Below, piece after piece: positions 6,541-7,951 of a stretch of DNA of 7,951 bases. The stretch's first letter is position 1. The number at the start of each line of letters is the position of its first letter. Below the pieces are notes generated by a model. The model had not been told where the DNA came from, did no database searches, and saw nothing but the letters and a program-made list of their open reading frames with translations. Both the position numbers and the translations under genes were made by a program. This DNA is from Auritidibacter sp. Marseille-P8566 (lineage in GTDB: Bacteria; Bacteroidota; Bacteroidia; Flavobacteriales; Flavobacteriaceae): positions 1 to 7,951 of the forward strand of contig CALPQA020000068.1 of assembly GCA_943325595.2 (NCBI GenBank). The letters run 5' to 3'.

Positions 6541-7392
6541 TTACTTACTGAAAGTATTCAGAATCTCTTTTATTTTGTTAGCACTTTGCATCTCATTAAA
6601 AACGGCATCATAATCGTCACTCTCTAGAAGCGTTTTAAATTTAGTTAAATTTGAAATGTATTCTTCCAATGTTTTTACAACATGCTTTTTGTTTTGCTTG
6701 AAAATCGGTGTCCACATTGCCGGTGAACTTTTAGCTAATCGCACGGTACTTTCAAATCCACTCCCTGCCATATCAAAAATATCACGCTCGTCTTTTTCCT
6801 TTTCAATAACTGTTTTTCCTAGCATAAACGAACTTATATGCGATAAATGAGAAACATAGGCAATGTGTTTGTCGTGTGATTTTGCATCCATATACCGGAT
6901 TCTCATTCCTAATTTATCAAATAACACCAAAGCTTTTTGTTGCAATTTAAATGTTGTTTTTTCTACCTCACAAATAATATTCGTTTTACCATCAAACAAA
7001 CCTAAAATTGCTGCAGAAGGTCCCGAAAATTCCGTTCCTGCAATGGGGTGTGTGGCCATAAAATTTCTTCTTTTGGGATGACTTGAAATCGCTTCACAAA
7101 TTGGAAACTTTGTAGAACCTACGTCAAAAACTAATGTAGTTTCACTTATTGAATCTAAAATACTTGGCAATACTACTAAAGCAACATCAACTGGTACGGC
7201 TAGAATCACAAAGTCGGCAGTGGCCAAATCATCAACAGTCGCTTTATTGTCAATGATATTCAAATTCAAAGCCTCTTCTAAATAATTTTCGTTGGTATCA
7301 ATACCAAAAACCGTCACATTATCGAAATTGGATTTTATGTCTAAAGCCATAGAACCTCCTATTAATCCAACTCCAATTATATATACATTCAT
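6541..7392 (-). CDS. tyrA: Prephenate dehydrogenase
   Basis: TyrA oxidatively decarboxylates prephenate to 4-hydroxyphenylpyruvate with NAD(P)+, committing it to tyrosine. The 283 aa protein has the usual two domains. A Rossmann fold starts at residue 1 with GVGLIGGS (7-14), an acidic D32 after the second strand that suggests NAD+ preference, AVPVD (65-69) and DVGSTK (90-95). The helical C-terminal part has the catalytic THPIAGTE (114-121, H115), SHLSH (181-185), and GFESTVRLA..SPAMW (212-227) with the substrate-binding arginine R218. No ACT domain follows, so feedback by tyrosine would have to act elsewhere, for example through the DAHP synthase-chorismate mutase. The ATG at 7390-7392 starts directly on the first Rossmann strand, which supports it. 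The gene lies 31 bases after the aminotransferase stop and 39 bases before the DAHP synthase gene, in one probable operon. Confidence 0.96.
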   Translation of the reverse strand: MNVYIIGVGLIGGSMALDIKSNFDNVTVFGIDTNENYLEEALNLNIIDNKATVDDLATADFVILAVPVDVALVVLPSILDSISETTLVFDVGSTKFPICEAISSHPKRRNFMATHPIAGTEFSGPSAAILGLFDGKTNIICEVEKTTFKLQQKALVLFDKLGMRIRYMDAKSHDKHIAYVSHLSHISSFMLGKTVIEKEKDERDIFDMAGSGFESTVRLAKSSPAMWTPIFKQNKKHVVKTLEEYISNLTKFKTLLESDDYDAVFNEMQSANKIKEILNTFSK

Positions 7393-7423
7393 TATTTCTA
7401 ACTAAATTTAATTTACTCTAATT

Positions 7424-7951
7424 CTAAAATCTCAAAATTGCCTCTTGCACTTTTTCTTCCTTCACACAAAGTGAAAACCTAATATAGCCTTCGCCATTGC
7501 TTCCAAAAATAGTTCCTGGCGTAATGAAAATATCTTTTTCGTATAATATTTTATTTACAAAATCTTCTGCTGATGTAATATCTACTGGCAATTTTGCCCA
7601 AACAAATAGTCCCACTGCATTTTCATCAAACGTACAACCTAATTTTTTGGCCAATTCAAAGGTTAGATTTCTTCGTTTTTGATAAATCAAATTTTGTTCA
7701 TCAAACCAAGATTTTTCTAGTTTTAAGGCTTCGATTGCTCCTTTTTGAATGCCATAAAACATACCGCTATCCATGTTGCTTTTCACTTTTAGAATAGCAT
7801 CAATAAATTCTGATTTTCCTGAAACCATTCCTACTCGCCAACCTGCCATATTGTAGGTTTTGGAAAGCGAATTCAATTCTAAAGCGACTTCTTTTGCTCC
7901 GTCAACTTGCAAAATTGAAATTGGATTATCGTTCAAAACAAAACTATACGG
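7424..7951 (-). CDS. Class I/II PLP-dependent aminotransferase, C-terminal part (5' end outside window)
   Basis: Only the last 175 codons are present; the frame is open to the right edge. Families of this type are about 380-400 aa, so less than half is visible. The visible part starts just before the PLP-binding loop: SLSKTYNMAGWRVG contains the Schiff-base lysine (codon 7859-7861). The C-terminal domain ends with GYIRFSLCV, which carries the arginine that binds the substrate alpha-carboxylate. A TTG at 7936 lies in this frame but is internal, since the protein fold needs everything upstream. Its position directly before tyrA suggests it transaminates phenylpyruvate, 4-hydroxyphenylpyruvate or prephenate in aromatic amino acid synthesis. 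In Bacteroidota a pheA gene often precedes it, which would lie beyond the right edge. Aspartate or LL-diaminopimelate aminotransferase activity is a real alternative that sequence alone does not settle. Confidence 0.9.
   Translation of the reverse strand, partial: PYSFVLNDNPISILQVDGAKEVALELNSLSKTYNMAGWRVGMVSGKSEFIDAILKVKSNMDSGMFYGIQKGAIEALKLEKSWFDEQNLIYQKRRNLTFELAKKLGCTFDENAVGLFVWAKLPVDITSAEDFVNKILYEKDIFITPGTIFGSNGEGYIRFSLCVKEEKVQEAILRF

Noticed and set aside
4059..7797. Plus-strand open frames of 60-75 codons antisense to rsgA, the DAHP synthase gene, tyrA and the aminotransferase gene
   Set aside because: Their sequences are antisense images of conserved coding regions, with no promoter, homology or domain support.
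7934..7936. Start of a 170 aa protein at a TTG in the aminotransferase frame
   Set aside because: The frame stays open to the window edge and the visible part begins just before the PLP lysine, so this is an internal leucine of a longer, cut gene.
1..7951. CRISPR arrays, transposase genes, tRNA or rRNA genes, phage or defence genes
   Set aside because: No spaced direct repeats, terminal inverted repeats with a transposase, or RNA gene signatures were seen; the window is densely filled with ordinary genes.

Overview
The window looks like a chromosomal segment of a low-GC member of the Bacteroidota, most likely a Flavobacterium-type organism. The reasons are the strongly AT-rich sequence, the absence of recognisable Shine-Dalgarno sites, Bacteroidota-style -33/-7 promoter candidates (TTG and TAnnTTTG-like), secreted proteins whose signal peptides end in 'FSQKK' or 'FAQKK', and the typical Bacteroidota linkage of an aminotransferase, tyrA and a DAHP synthase-chorismate mutase fusion. 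The genus is an inference. All seven genes lie on the minus strand, so transcription runs from high to low coordinates. Intergenic gaps are short, and no gene-free stretch exceeds about 100 bases.

Right part (7951 down to 5416): an aromatic amino acid cluster. It contains the 3' part of a class I PLP aminotransferase (cut by the window edge), prephenate dehydrogenase TyrA, and a bifunctional DAHP synthase / AroQ chorismate mutase. Together these cover entry to the shikimate pathway, chorismate to prephenate, and prephenate to tyrosine. Gaps of 31 and 39 bases suggest one operon whose first genes lie outside the window.

Middle (5415 down to 4709): a separate unit with one small secreted protein of unknown function (173 aa). 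A promoter-like pair and two small inverted repeats lie in front of it, and a clear intrinsic terminator lies behind it.

Left part (4708 down to 1): the ribosome-assembly GTPase gene rsgA and the D-aminoacyl-tRNA deacylase gene dtd, separated by 5 bases. They are followed by two tandem secreted proteins of the DUF3857 / transglutaminase-like type. The first of the pair has the cysteine and histidine of the transglutaminase triad. The second, cut by the window edge, has lost both and is probably a non-catalytic paralogue. I see no mobile element, CRISPR array, rRNA or tRNA. Most of the window is ordinary core genome. The points most worth a second look are the active/degenerate transglutaminase pair, the uncharacterised secreted protein, and three start-codon issues: two TTG starts and one internal false start.
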